A stretch of 64,000 nt of DNA from DUPU01 sp050952465 (GCA_050952465.1 JBMNKZ010000007.1:124001-188000), one strand, 5' to 3'. Shown: positions 1 through 9,127, counted from the stretch's first letter. Notes: generated from the letters alone by a model not told the origin. A program made the numbers and translations.

Positions 1-130
1 TTAACAGTCTATATCTACTATTTTCTATATGTTATAATTAAATTAGAAGGAGAAAGGCTAACGTAACTGCAATCAAGTTATCAGTCAGAATATACTCAAA
101 TTAATTAAGGAACCGAATTATGAATCCGTT

Positions 131-1300
131 TTATTTATATTTCCCCCGGTAAAAGCGGCTGAAAATACCTGCTATGAGATTATCGTTCTTTAACTTAACT
201 GCTTTGTGTAAACATAGTTCATGGCAGCACATGCACTCAATACAGGAACTATAGTCAATAACTTTTGTTTCCTTATTAATCGCTTTTACGGGACAGCTTT
301 CTACACAGACATTGCAGTCTTTGCATACTTTTTTATTGATCCTTGGTCTGGTTTTCAAAAAGTCGATTACCCTTACCAGAACTTTATGATTGTTCTTTTT
401 ATATAGCTTATCACTTCTAAATTTTCTGGGAAGCTTAAAACCCTTAAGACGCGGGGGAGCAGTGTAATCACCGGAAATTCTTATCTTATCCAAATCGGAT
501 TCTCCTAATTTTCTTTCCCGGGCGCTAATCAAAATAGGTATATCATCAATTTCCATACCCAGCATCGCTGCCGCAACTGTGTCTAAGGCAAGAGGATCCG
601 TGCTGAATAGAATTTTACCCCCCTGGTATACTTCCCCTGCTGTCGGCCCCTCTCCTTGCATGGCAGTAATACCATCCATAATATGAAGGCCAACTTTCAC
701 CGCCTGATGAATATCCACAATCATATGTCCTAAATCTGTGTGATTTGGCGCCAGCCGGTGATACTCAGCTTTTCTCAGTCCCGGTATACATCCAAACAGG
801 TTCTTGACGGCACCGGTATAAATACCCGCCGAATGAGTTTTCAATTTAGGCAGGTTAATCACAAAGTCCGCTTCAAACATGGGCTTGGCCAAATACATTT
901 TATCAATATAGTGGGACTTTGGCTTTACCTCTAACACGCCTTCTTTATCAAAATTCTTAATCACAGCCCCCTCTTCTCGGGCCACCTTTTCCAAGCCTGA
1001 CACAAACATACTCCGAGTTGTAGGAGCCACTCCTCCGATTGCTCCCCCAGAACTGTCTCCGATCCAAACATTACATCCCCGTTTCTTTAAAATCCGGGTC
1101 AAAGCCCGCACAAATTCCGAATGTGTGATGGCGGCAGTATCAGAAGTCTTGGGTCCGATTAAATTCACCTTCAATAGCACTTTCATCCCCGGAGACAAAT
1201 ACTTTTCCCAGCCGCCGAGAATTTCCATACCTTCTTCAATTGTCTCTTCTATTAGATTTAGACGATATTGCGGACAATCTTTGATAATTACCTGAGCCAT
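131..1300 (-). CDS. DUF362 protein with C-terminal 2x[4Fe-4S] ferredoxin domain
   Basis: 389 residues. The N-terminal two thirds match the DUF362 family (motifs KVNLIG, LPKLKTHS, KNLFGCIPG, DPLALDTVAAAMLG). The C-terminus carries two ferredoxin-type cysteine clusters, CKDCNVCVESCPV and CIECMCCHELC, so the protein should bind two [4Fe-4S] clusters. It is cytosolic, with no signal peptide or membrane segment. The substrate of DUF362 proteins is not established; an electron-transfer or redox maturation role is an inference. It is transcribed alone, away from its neighbours. A second, decayed DUF362 C-terminus lies at 53952-54128. Confidence 0.9.
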   Translation of the reverse strand: MAQVIIKDCPQYRLNLIEETIEEGMEILGGWEKYLSPGMKVLLKVNLIGPKTSDTAAITHSEFVRALTRILKKRGCNVWIGDSSGGAIGGVAPTTRSMFVSGLEKVAREEGAVIKNFDKEGVLEVKPKSHYIDKMYLAKPMFEADFVINLPKLKTHSAGIYTGAVKNLFGCIPGLRKAEYHRLAPNHTDLGHMIVDIHQAVKVGLHIMDGITAMQGEGPTAGEVYQGGKILFSTDPLALDTVAAAMLGMEIDDIPILISARERKLGESDLDKIRISGDYTAPPRLKGFKLPRKFRSDKLYKKNNHKVLVRVIDFLKTRPRINKKVCKDCNVCVESCPVKAINKETKVIDYSSCIECMCCHELCLHKAVKLKNDNLIAGIFSRFYRGKYK

Positions 1301-1455
1301 CTATTAAAAAGTCCCCTTCCTTCAACTAATAACTACACTCTTTTTCACATTTTACAGCTTTTACTGGTGCCCGTCCAGCAACTCTTACTTCCAACCTTTA
1401 GCCTAAAAAATAAGCGTGGGGAGAAAACCATAAACCCTTTTATTACCTTTTACCT

Positions 1456-1498
1456 CGAAAAAGAAAAAGGAAGCAAAAGAACTGCCCTTTTGCTTCCT
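1456..1498 (-). terminator. Rho-independent terminator, minus strand
   Basis: A perfect 12-bp stem (1468-1479 with 1487-1498) and 7-nt loop is followed on the minus strand by a T-rich run (1456-1467). It would end transcription coming from the 1.5-2.9 kb minus-strand genes before the DUF362 gene. Confidence 0.75.
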
Positions 1499-1757
1499 AA
1501 CTTATTAACTCTGTATCATTTCCATATTTCCCTATTATTTTGGGCGTAACAATTCCATATAGTATGTACCCTATTAAAATAATTGCAACGTCAACAGGTC
1601 TATTGGTAAATCTGAGGATATGTAAAATATTCATCCAAGATTCCTAAAAAATAAGGTAAAAGCAAAAACGCCTCCCCTTATAATATAATTTCTAAGAGTC
1701 AATATCTTTGAGAAAAGCCACGATAAAACAACACCCCAAAATACCCCAATTAATCAT
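1497..1757 (-). pseudogene. Possible remnant of a small membrane protein gene
   Basis: This is the gene-free stretch between the DUF362 gene and the 1.8 kb gene. The minus strand holds two short hydrophobic reading frames, 1692-1757 (21 codons, starting MINWGILGCC) and 1497-1634 (45 codons, rich in I, L and V), joined by a section readable only in another frame. This looks like a membrane-protein gene broken by frameshifts, or one small membrane protein of 45 residues (weak AGGA before the ATG at 1634). No family recognised. Confidence 0.3.
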
Positions 1758-1799
1758 GAGTAAACCAATAAAATGAAAAATGAGAGATATATTGATACT

Positions 1800-2345
1800 T
1801 CAATTACACCCTATACTACTTTTTTCAGGTTGTTCTAAATCAACTAAAAAGCTCTCTGGTTCGCCTATTTCCAAAGTCAAATTACTAGGATTAAATAAAC
1901 GGCTGTCTCCTAGATTAACGGCTATTGCCATTTTTACAGCCCCGAAAGCAAGGTGAGATAAATAAGTGGCAAAGGCATCCTTAGGTTTAATCGGGAATAT
2001 AGCCGTTGCACCTAGTTTTGAGAGAACTCCATACAGAGCTGTCCATTCACCAGCTCCCAAGGCCGCACCTTTTAATAAATAATTATCCTTCCCCATGAGC
2101 GTCGCCCAATAAGTGCAGGTTACGCCAAGTCCTCCTGCAATCATATTGTCTGCAATATAACCAACTAACTTTCCGTACGGAGTATTGATATCAGATTTTT
2201 TTAGAAATATTCCGGCAGCAGTAGTATGACCGTTACTTTGAGAAAAGCCGGTTCGATTAAAGAAATGTTCCACAGTAATTTTTGCTATATTTCCTCCCAA
2301 ACCGGCAATGACACCTAACAAAAACCTGTCTGTAAGTTTCTTCAT
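1800..2345 (-). CDS. Hypothetical glycine-rich, probably membrane-associated protein
   Basis: About 181 residues from the ATG at 2345, which has GAGGT seven bases upstream; an in-frame ATG at 2384 lacks a comparable site. The N-terminus (MKKLTDRFLLGVIAGLGGN) and the mid-region contain three moderately hydrophobic, glycine- and alanine-rich stretches suggesting short membrane segments, while the C-terminal 40 residues are hydrophilic. I do not recognise the family. Its neighbour at 2460 is also a small membrane protein on the same strand, so the two may be co-transcribed. Confidence 0.65.
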   Translation of the reverse strand: MKKLTDRFLLGVIAGLGGNIAKITVEHFFNRTGFSQSNGHTTAAGIFLKKSDINTPYGKLVGYIADNMIAGGLGVTCTYWATLMGKDNYLLKGAALGAGEWTALYGVLSKLGATAIFPIKPKDAFATYLSHLAFGAVKMAIAVNLGDSRLFNPSNLTLEIGEPESFLVDLEQPEKSSIGCN

Positions 2346-2459
2346 ATTTTTTACCTCATTTTCGTATAAAGATATGATAGTCATTAGTCCCAGATATTTC
2401 CGGGCTATATTGGTAAACCATGCCGTATTAGGTATTACCCAATAAGCTTGTGAAAAGAG

Positions 2460-2939
2460 TTAGGTTTTGGTAATTTTTGATCTTAAGCTAATTTTTTCGA
2501 AATACATATAAGCAAAAGCGGCAGTGTAAAACCAAGCTAGGAAAGCAAAAAACATTACAAGACTATTAGCTCGATATACACCAAATCCTTCTAATACCTC
2601 TCCAACAAAGACTCCAAAAATAGCCCAAACAATTACATATGGATAAAAGAATACTTTTCTCACAGGTAAATGATATAAAAAAATCGCAAATGCAAACATC
2701 CAAGCAAGCGGTGTCCAAATAGTAATCAGTCCATATATGCCGAATGGACCTAAATGAGAATATTTTATTATATTAAGTTGACTAAATCCCAATGCTACTA
2801 TGATGTCTATTAACCCTCCCAAAAAAATACTATAAATAATAAATTTTCTGTACTGCTCTTTGGGAAGGGCAGTAAGAAAAGCAAGCCCTAACAGTGATGC
2901 TTTAATAAAAAAAACTAAACTTTTACCCATTTCAAACAA
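2460..2939 (-). CDS. Hypothetical five-helix membrane protein
   Basis: 159 residues with about five hydrophobic segments (near residues 9-25, 33-55, 68-88, 97-115 and 126-147) and short charged loops, ending in a basic tail. It resembles the small CBO0543-like membrane proteins of spore formers in size and layout, but that is a weak family guess. It lies 114 bases upstream of the 2345 gene on the same strand; together they may form a two-gene unit ended by the hairpin at 1456-1498. Confidence 0.65.
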   Translation of the reverse strand: MFEMGKSLVFFIKASLLGLAFLTALPKEQYRKFIIYSIFLGGLIDIIVALGFSQLNIIKYSHLGPFGIYGLITIWTPLAWMFAFAIFLYHLPVRKVFFYPYVIVWAIFGVFVGEVLEGFGVYRANSLVMFFAFLAWFYTAAFAYMYFEKISLRSKITKT

Positions 2940-3356
2940 GTATCTTCACCTCTTTAGAACTAATTTTTAGTTAAAATCTGGGAAATAAAATAAAATTTAT
3001 TCAATTCTTATCTTGATGTATATAACTATTTTCCCTACATTAAATGGAATTAACCCTTGGTAATATATGGGCAAATTTGCTGGCATTTAACTAAAATAAA
3101 AAACTCTATAAATGGACAAATTTTTTAAACTACCAATGATATTAAGGTATTTGGAAAATTATACCCCTTCCCATTCTCTCGTGTTACACGCAGGTTAATT
3201 TGTAAATTTTTTCTTATTATAAGAAGGGGTTCAGCATAGTTTGGGGAATAAATAAAATTACATATTAGTAAAAATGTTCAAGTAAAGCCTGTAGCTTTTT
3301 AAAAATATTTAAATAAATAATCTCCTTAAATTTCTTTGGAAATAGGGTGTATTAAA
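2940..3356. other. Intergenic region between divergent genes
   Basis: AT-rich region between the membrane protein gene and the sigma-54 activator. I see no gene. A 10-bp palindrome, GCAAATTTGC, at 3071-3080 resembles the half-sites at 6385-6398 and could be an activator binding site, but a short AT-rich palindrome may also be chance. Confidence 0.4.
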
Positions 3357-4781
3357 ATGGATAAAAGAACTCTTTATCAGGATGTTCAAAAAGTTATACT
3401 GTCAGACAAGAACAGCATTCTTTTTGAAGCCTTAGAAGCATCTTCTGAGGGAATCTTAATTGCTGATCATCAAGGGAAAGTACTCTATATTAATAAATCC
3501 TATGAAGATATCACTGGTTTAAAAAAAGAGAGAATGCTTGGAAAAAACCTACAGACGCTACTGGATGAAAAAATATTTAATATTTCAGCTTCTTTATTAG
3601 TTTTGGAAAATAAAAAGACAATTACGATCATGCACCACTATGTGACTGGTAAACAAGCTCTGACTACAGCTAGCATTATTTATGATGATACAGGTACTGT
3701 CATTGGTGTGATTAATATTACCCGCAATATTTCAAAACTCATCAAATTAAAAAAGGAATTATCCGAAAGCTGTCATTCTAATGATTATATAAGCGAAATT
3801 GAATATGATTATCAACTACTGAAACATGAAGGTTTTATCTACAAAAGTAATAGCATGAAAAATCTTATAAACTTTGCCGCAAAAATTGCTGCCTTTGACA
3901 GTACAATTTTAATCCAAGGAGAATCAGGTACTGGAAAAGAAGTCTTAGCTAGATTCATTTATCAACATGGTTCCAGAAAAGATGGCCCGTTTATTAAGGT
4001 AAACTGTGCCTCAATCCCAACCAACTTATTTGAATCTGAACTGTTTGGATATGTTCCGGGTGCCTTCACAGGCGCATCTAAAATGGGGAAACGTGGCCTA
4101 TTTGAATTAGCCAACAATGGAACTATCTTATTAGATGAAATAAGTGAACTGCCGTTATTAGTGCAGTCAAAACTTCTGCGAATTATTCAGGAAAAAGAAG
4201 TTTTGCCTGTTGGCGGCATTACACCTATTAAATTGAACGTCCGAATAATAGCCTGCACCAATAAGGATCTAAAAAAAGAAGTATCATTGGGTAACTTTCG
4301 AGAAGATCTTTTTTTCCGAATTAATGTGGTTCCTATTTCTATCCCTCCTTTACGGGAAAGAAGTGAAGATATTCCGGAATTAATCCTTTACTTTCTTGAA
4401 AAGTTAAATAAGCAATATAAAAAAACTGTTGTAATATTACCGGAAACCATTAGAATGCTAAGCAATTATCACTGGCCCGGAAATGTCCGCGAATTGGAAA
4501 ATCTCATTGAATTTCTTTTCATTACAAATACTAATGATGAGATTACTATAGACCAACTACCAATACATATAATTGCTAACCAGATCCTTAAAGATCATGC
4601 CTTAAACAAATATATCCCATCACGACTTGATTATATGTTGGACATATTTGAAAAGCATATCCTTATATCCGTATTGGGAAATTATAATTCTATGAATCGT
4701 GCAGCAGAATTTTTAGGTATTCACCCGTCCACATTATCGCGCAAAATAAAAAAATACGGTATCGAACTAAATCAAAACTAA
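3357..4781 (+). CDS. Sigma-54-dependent transcriptional activator with PAS sensor domain
   Basis: 474 residues from ATG 3357 (an upstream TTG at 3336 is possible). Order: one PAS domain (about residues 25-130), the AAA+ sigma-54 interaction domain with Walker A GESGTGKE near residue 188, the GAFTGA loop at about residue 235 and the PGNVREL motif, then a Fis-type helix-turn-helix (NRAAEFLGIHPSTLSRKIKKYG). It should bind upstream sites and drive RNA polymerase-sigma-54 when the PAS domain senses its signal. The obvious target is the -24/-12 promoter at 6503-6519, now separated from it by an IS3 element; before that insertion the regulator lay about 0.2 kb from the promoter region. Confidence 0.95.
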   Translation: MDKRTLYQDVQKVILSDKNSILFEALEASSEGILIADHQGKVLYINKSYEDITGLKKERMLGKNLQTLLDEKIFNISASLLVLENKKTITIMHHYVTGKQALTTASIIYDDTGTVIGVINITRNISKLIKLKKELSESCHSNDYISEIEYDYQLLKHEGFIYKSNSMKNLINFAAKIAAFDSTILIQGESGTGKEVLARFIYQHGSRKDGPFIKVNCASIPTNLFESELFGYVPGAFTGASKMGKRGLFELANNGTILLDEISELPLLVQSKLLRIIQEKEVLPVGGITPIKLNVRIIACTNKDLKKEVSLGNFREDLFFRINVVPISIPPLRERSEDIPELILYFLEKLNKQYKKTVVILPETIRMLSNYHWPGNVRELENLIEFLFITNTNDEITIDQLPIHIIANQILKDHALNKYIPSRLDYMLDIFEKHILISVLGNYNSMNRAAEFLGIHPSTLSRKIKKYGIELNQN

Positions 4782-5068
4782 ACTGATACAAATTAATAAA
4801 CTAAAGTGTCCCCTTTGTCAAGACACAAATTTCAAAATCTAAATGTGCCAGATATCCCCATTTCATAACCTTGTTCGTCCCGTTTCATTTTTTTGATTTG
4901 TTCACATAAGCAGCCGCCTGCGATTAGCAGGTTGCCTTGAGTTTGGGGCTGGCAAATGGTATGCTTGCACGATTTGCGGGGGAGATATCAGTTTCATTCA
5001 TAACCTCATCCCGCCCGCATCGCATCTTTACACCATTTGCCGGACACAAAGTCAAGGTCGGCGGTCAA

Positions 5069-5953
5069 TTACGCTGCATGTCCCAGGTTGGTATAAGCTA
5101 AATAAGGGGTAAGATAATCCAATGACTGGTGTGGCCTGTCCATGTTGTATTCTTGTACATATGCCCCTATACCAGCTCTTAACTGTTTAGGATTTTGATA
5201 TTCATTAATGTAAATATTGTCACATTTTAAGCTTCTAAACCAGCGCTCGATGATAACGTTATCCACCCATCTTGCTTTTCCATCCATGCTTTGGCGGATG
5301 CTTTCCTGTCGTAGGAATCCGGTATAATCCTCGCTGGTAAATTGACTTCCCTGATCTGAATTGATGATTTCAGGTCTTCCATGTACTGCAATTGCCTTCT
5401 TTACCGCTGCTAATACAGGAGCCGTATCTAACGTATCCGATAGCTCCCATCCTACGAGATACCGGCTGTACCAGTCTATAATAGCAGTTAAATACATATG
5501 GCTTTTGCCCATTTTAATGTAAGTGAGATCAATTGCCCATACCTGATTAGGCCTGGTAATGGCAATATTCCTCAGCAGATACGGGAATACCTTATGTTCT
5601 TTGTTACGTTTGGAGAGATTAGGCTTCGGATAGATGCAGTATATACCCATTTCTTCCATATATCGTCGAATCAGTTTCCGGCCGATTCGGATGCCTTCAT
5701 TCTGAAGCTTACTTTTAAGCCGTCTCACTCCCAAATAACACATTTTGGTATGCCAGTAGTCAATTCGGCTTTTTACCAGCTCCTCATACTCCGTATTTCC
5801 TGTAGCAGGTGTATAATAAACGCTGGTTCGATTAATGCCCAGTATTTTACATTGCGCTTTTATAGTTAGCTTAGAATGGTGGCTTATTAAACCTTTTTTC
5901 GTAGTCTGGTCCAAACATTTCAACAGATTTTTTTTTAAGCCACTCATTCTCAA
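5069..5953 (-). CDS. IS3-family transposase OrfB (DDE integrase), copy A
   Basis: 294 residues with an N-terminal HTH_21-like section and an rve integrase core. Catalytic acidic residues are seen in AIDLTYIKMG (D), NSDQGSQFTS (D) and VIIERWFRSLK (E). It overlaps orfA by 83 bases and lies in the +1 frame relative to it, not the usual -1. A nine-T run on this strand map (5928-5936, A9 in the message) and an A6 run lie in the overlap and are possible slippage sites. The nominal TTG start at 5953 has no clear ribosome site, so a fused OrfAB product is likely. Confidence 0.92.
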   Translation of the reverse strand: MRMSGLKKNLLKCLDQTTKKGLISHHSKLTIKAQCKILGINRTSVYYTPATGNTEYEELVKSRIDYWHTKMCYLGVRRLKSKLQNEGIRIGRKLIRRYMEEMGIYCIYPKPNLSKRNKEHKVFPYLLRNIAITRPNQVWAIDLTYIKMGKSHMYLTAIIDWYSRYLVGWELSDTLDTAPVLAAVKKAIAVHGRPEIINSDQGSQFTSEDYTGFLRQESIRQSMDGKARWVDNVIIERWFRSLKCDNIYINEYQNPKQLRAGIGAYVQEYNMDRPHQSLDYLTPYLAYTNLGHAA

Positions 5954-6221
5954 TAGTGAGTTGGCCGACTTTTGCCATTAGTTCCTGTTTCTCTATCATT
6001 TGTTCTTTTTGTTGTCGTTTTTGCTCTTTTTCCAGTCTGCTGCCAGAGAACGCTTTAGATGCGTTTTCAATAAACTCTTTTTTCCAGTTACGCAACTGGT
6101 TCGGACTTATATCATGTTCCTTTGCCAGCTCGTTTAGTTGCTTTTCTTCTCGTAGCACTTCTAATACAATTCTTGTCTTAAACTCGGCTGTAAATTGTCT
6201 TTTTTGCATTTTTTGAACCAC
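5871..6221 (-). CDS. IS3-family OrfA (helix-turn-helix), copy A
   Basis: 116 residues. The N-terminal HTH_Tnp_1 domain (FTAEFKTRIVLEVL ... ELAKEHDISPNQLRNWKKEF) should bind the element ends. A charged coiled-coil/leucine-zipper region (about residues 55-100) follows, as in IS3-family OrfA proteins, where it gives oligomerisation. The start is GTG or ATG within GAGAGTGGTTCAAAAAATG. Confidence 0.92.
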   Translation of the reverse strand: MVQKMQKRQFTAEFKTRIVLEVLREEKQLNELAKEHDISPNQLRNWKKEFIENASKAFSGSRLEKEQKRQQKEQMIEKQELMAKVGQLTIENEWLKKKSVEMFGPDYEKRFNKPPF

Positions 6222-6384
6222 TCTCCGTCCGGCAGTTTTCTGCCTTTATTATATCAGGTTCATTTAGTTTTGTAATTTCGTGTCTTAATCTATGGGTACA
6301 TTATAAACATCTCCCTATAAGTACTATTTTACAAATCTGTGTCTAGCTGATAACAGATTTTTTTTCATTCGTCCATTTTAAAAT

Positions 6385-6398
6385 TTGCAGATTTGCAA
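6385..6398. promoter_or_regulatory. Candidate upstream activator site for the 6.5 kb sigma-54 promoter
   Basis: Inverted repeat TTGCA-GATT-TGCAA, about 105 bases upstream of the -24 element, which is the normal distance for a sigma-54 activator site. A similar half-site run (ATTGCATATCTGC) follows at 6411-6424. The assignment is inference only. Confidence 0.35.
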
Positions 6399-6502
6399 GA
6401 GTTTATGAATAATTGCATATCTGCTTAATTCAATCCAATTATTTTATATCTTACAGGTGGCATAAAACGTCCAGTAGCAAGGCCTTTCTTAATATTCAAT
6501 GA

Positions 6503-6519
6503 TTGGCATGGATTTTGCT
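6503..6519 (+). promoter_or_regulatory. Sigma-54 (-24/-12) promoter
   Basis: TTGGCAT-GGATT-TTGCT matches the consensus YTGGCAC-N5-TTGCW, with the invariant GG and GC at the right spacing. It lies about 150 bases upstream of the DUF819 gene and about 1.7 kb downstream of a sigma-54 activator gene. A near-identical element occurs at 53478-53494. Confidence 0.85.
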
Positions 6520-6672
6520 CTTTCTTAACTTACAAGGAACGGCAATTATCCAAACCAAAAAATTATAAGAAGAAAGGTGATGAAAAAAAACAATAAATAA
6601 AAAAAGCCACCAAATTCCTCACAGAATAGTACAAAGACCATTTTAAGAAAAAGTGCAAGGGAGGAGAAAATA

Positions 6673-7863
6673 GTGCCATTTATTAAACCGGAAGATACCT
6701 GGTTATTATGGGCGTTTGCAGTTTCCTGGGTAGCAATAAGCATATACCTGGAAGGAAGATTTAAATGGGCTTCAATGGTCTCTGCCTGTGCTATTTCCCT
6801 GCTTGGCGCAATGGTATTTGCAAATATCGGTATTATTCCAATGGCCAGTCCAGTGTATGATGCAATCAATACATTTATTCTTCCCACAGCCTTACCATTG
6901 CTTTTGTTTACAGCCGATATCAAAAGGATTATCAGAGAAACCGGACAATGCTTCTTTGCCTATCATTTTGCCGCTATTGGTACAGCTGTAGGCGTATTTA
7001 TTGCTTGCTTGATAGTCCCGAGAATTCCTGAGCTACACGGTGTAGCTGCCATTGCCACCGGATGTTACACCGGTGGTGCAGTGAACATGGCCGCTATGGC
7101 GGATGCTTTTCAAGTATCGGCAGAAGTGTCCAGTGCCACCATGGTGGGCGGAAATGTGATCATGGCCCTCTTCATGGTTATATTGATGACTATTCCCAAA
7201 ATTGAATTTTTTGCAAAGCATTTCCGACACGGTATTGAGGACAACATAACATCCCTTAATAGTAATTCATTGACAACTGAAGAGATAGCGTCAACTAAGG
7301 AAGGAAGCACCCTTACTGTTTTAGATATTGCCATCGCTTTAGGGGTAGCCCTTGTGATTACTGCTGTCTCAGTTAGATTTTGTGCCTGGTATAGCAACAC
7401 GGGTTGGCTTTTCCATTCCATCCTTGGCCAAAAATACTTAGTAATCACCACAGTGACAATTATTCTCGTAAGCCTTTTCCCAAAATTTTTCTCCAAATTG
7501 AAGGGCGTGGAAATAGGTACATTCATGATTTATCTTTTTTTCTTTGGAATCGGAACTTCAGCTTCGATTATGCTAATCATCCAAAAAAGCCCTATGATCT
7601 TTATCTTTTGTATCATTGCAGCTTTCTTTAATATGATAGGAACATTGGGTCTCGGCAGACTATTTAATTTAAGGCTTGAAGATCTGCTAATTGCCAGCAA
7701 TGCTACCATCGGCGGACCTACCACTGCTCCTGGGATGGCATTAGCTCAAGGATGGCACCGACTTATTGTCCCGGGTATTTTAATTGGAGTTTATGGATAT
7801 GCAGTTGGAAACTATATCTCGTTTACTATAGGAAATCTTGTGTTAAAAATATTTGGAGCCTAA
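6673..7863 (+). CDS. DUF819 family membrane protein (YjcL-like, probable transporter)
   Basis: 396 residues, GTG start with GGGAGGAG upstream. About ten to eleven membrane segments with a central hydrophilic loop (residues about 185-215). Family hallmarks are the glycine-rich GCYTGGAVNMAAMADAF motif in the first half and NATIGGPTTAPGMA in the second, as in the DUF819/YjcL family, proposed but not proven to be carriers. The next gene starts 97 bases downstream and shares the sigma-54 promoter, so import of the hydrolase substrate is the simplest reading, though this is inference. Confidence 0.9.
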   Translation: MPFIKPEDTWLLWAFAVSWVAISIYLEGRFKWASMVSACAISLLGAMVFANIGIIPMASPVYDAINTFILPTALPLLLFTADIKRIIRETGQCFFAYHFAAIGTAVGVFIACLIVPRIPELHGVAAIATGCYTGGAVNMAAMADAFQVSAEVSSATMVGGNVIMALFMVILMTIPKIEFFAKHFRHGIEDNITSLNSNSLTTEEIASTKEGSTLTVLDIAIALGVALVITAVSVRFCAWYSNTGWLFHSILGQKYLVITTVTIILVSLFPKFFSKLKGVEIGTFMIYLFFFGIGTSASIMLIIQKSPMIFIFCIIAAFFNMIGTLGLGRLFNLRLEDLLIASNATIGGPTTAPGMALAQGWHRLIVPGILIGVYGYAVGNYISFTIGNLVLKIFGA

Positions 7864-7960
7864 AGATTATTTTATTGCCGTTCCTATAAAAAATTTAATT
7901 TTACAGAAAAAAGGGTTTTCATATTATTCCAAAAAACAAAAATACGTAAAGGAGTGCTTA

Positions 7961-8677
7961 ATGATGACTAACAAATATTTAGACACACATGGAAAATACA
8001 ATTTTGATCAAACACTTTTGGAAAATGCCTTTAAAGAAGCGAGAAAAATTTATAGAGAAAGAGGTTTCCAAAAAAGGATGGGTTACGGGAAAGCCCCCGC
8101 AGTTACTACAGTAGATATGGCTAAAGCTTGGATGTCCGAGGGTCACCCCTTTACCTGTGACAAATCCGAAGAGGTTTGCGCCAACGCACTTAAAGTATTA
8201 GAGGCAGCAAGAAAATCAGGTGTACCCATTTTCCATACAACAACCGGGTACGTAGGAAAGGAACAATGGGATTTACCCAGATGGAACGAAAAAATTCCAA
8301 TGCATACACTGGATATTAATTCTGAGTGGATGGAGATTGATCCCAAACTAAAACCGCGCCCGGAAGAACCTGTAATCCATAAAAAATATGCCAGCAACTT
8401 CTTTGGAACTCATTTAGCTCAAACCTTGAATTACCTTGGAGTGGATACAGTAATTGTCATGGGAGCAACAGCATGTGCTTGTGTTAGACACACAGTAATG
8501 GATTCGACGGGTTATGGATTTAAAACAATTATTCCTGAAGGAACAATCGGTGATAGAGTGCCAGGAGTAATTGAGTGGAATCTATTTGACATGGATGCAA
8601 AATTTGCTGATGTCGAACCTTTAGAAAATGTTGTTAAGTACTTGGAAGGTATTGATAAAAGCGTGTACCGTAGATAA
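7961..8677 (+). CDS. Cysteine hydrolase, N-carbamoylsarcosine amidase-like (isochorismatase superfamily)
   Basis: 238 residues from ATG 7961, chosen for AAAGGAG ten bases upstream; the frame is open further upstream but without a site. The catalytic triad of the superfamily is visible: Asp in TTVDMAKAW, Lys in VIHKKYASNFFGT and the nucleophile Cys in GATACACVRHTV. The closest recognised pattern is N-carbamoylsarcosine amidohydrolase, which releases CO2, ammonia and sarcosine in creatinine breakdown; other carbamoyl or amide substrates remain possible. It is co-transcribed with the DUF819 carrier under sigma-54 control and followed by a terminator. Confidence 0.88.
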   Translation: MMTNKYLDTHGKYNFDQTLLENAFKEARKIYRERGFQKRMGYGKAPAVTTVDMAKAWMSEGHPFTCDKSEEVCANALKVLEAARKSGVPIFHTTTGYVGKEQWDLPRWNEKIPMHTLDINSEWMEIDPKLKPRPEEPVIHKKYASNFFGTHLAQTLNYLGVDTVIVMGATACACVRHTVMDSTGYGFKTIIPEGTIGDRVPGVIEWNLFDMDAKFADVEPLENVVKYLEGIDKSVYRR

Positions 8678-8704
8678 TTAGGGCGCATAAAATAATTTTG
8701 TAAT

Positions 8705-8737
8705 ACCAAGGGACCAGAACGTTCCCTTGGTTTTTTT
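8705..8737 (+). terminator. Rho-independent terminator after the sigma-54 operon
   Basis: 9-bp stem ACCAAGGGA/TCCCTTGGT with a 9-nt loop followed by a run of seven T. Confidence 0.9.
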
Positions 8738-8965
8738 ATTGCATGGTTCTTTTCCTATAGCACTCTCTCGTTTATTTACTCTAGATGGCTTTTAACTAAG
8801 ACCTTCTACTAAATGTTTTTAGCAACTGGCTGCTAAATCTTCTGGTTCACGCTAAAAACAAATCCCGATAAATTTTACGCAAAATTCTGTCGTTAAGGGA
8901 ACATAAATGCCTTTTATACGTCGAAATATATATATATCCAAGAAATACAAAGGAGGTTATTTTTC

Positions 8966-9064
8966 TTGGAACAATTTCTTACCTTAATAATTGGTTGTTT
9001 AAGCCCAGTGGCACTGTTTTTGGGAATTCTATACGGGGTGCTTAATATTGCCGAAGGCAGGTAA
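8966..9064 (+). CDS. Small hydrophobic protein (32 aa)
   Basis: TTG start preceded by a perfect AAAGGAGGT site at the right distance. The product has a single hydrophobic span (FLTLIIGCLSPVALFLGILY) and a short polar tail, so it is probably a one-pass membrane peptide. No family recognised. A hairpin with arms around GGATC/GATCC lies just downstream (9070-9100). The strong ribosome site is the main support. The 288 bases before it hold only the terminator at 8705. Confidence 0.55.
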   Translation: MEQFLTLIIGCLSPVALFLGILYGVLNIAEGR

Positions 9065-9127
9065 AACGGAAGGAAGGATCTTAAGATCCCTCGTTCCGCC
9101 CTTCAGCATGATATTAAGCAAGTTTAT

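Larger units (their letters stand above)
4802..6305 (-). mobile_element. IS3-family insertion sequence, copy A (1504 bp)
   Basis: First of three copies that appear identical (others 39684-41187 and 48261-49764). The ends, defined by comparing the three copies, read TATAATGTACCC (orfA side) and TAAAGTGTCCCC (orfB side), imperfect inverted repeats that also share an AAGACAC block. The element is flanked by a 3-bp direct repeat AAC (4799-4801 and 6306-6308), the footprint of a simple insertion. It encodes orfA and orfB and has a 250-bp untranslated tail with a long imperfect hairpin at 4951-5041. It lies between the sigma-54 activator and its probable target promoter without damaging either. Confidence 0.95.

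Noticed and set aside
1268..1549. 93-codon plus-strand frame
   Set aside because: It overlaps the start of the DUF362 gene and the terminator hairpin at 1456-1498, and its composition is that of non-coding DNA.
4802..6305. IS copy A considered as disrupting the sigma-54 module
   Set aside because: The AAC duplications show insertion between the activator stop and the promoter; both coding regions and the -24/-12 element are intact.
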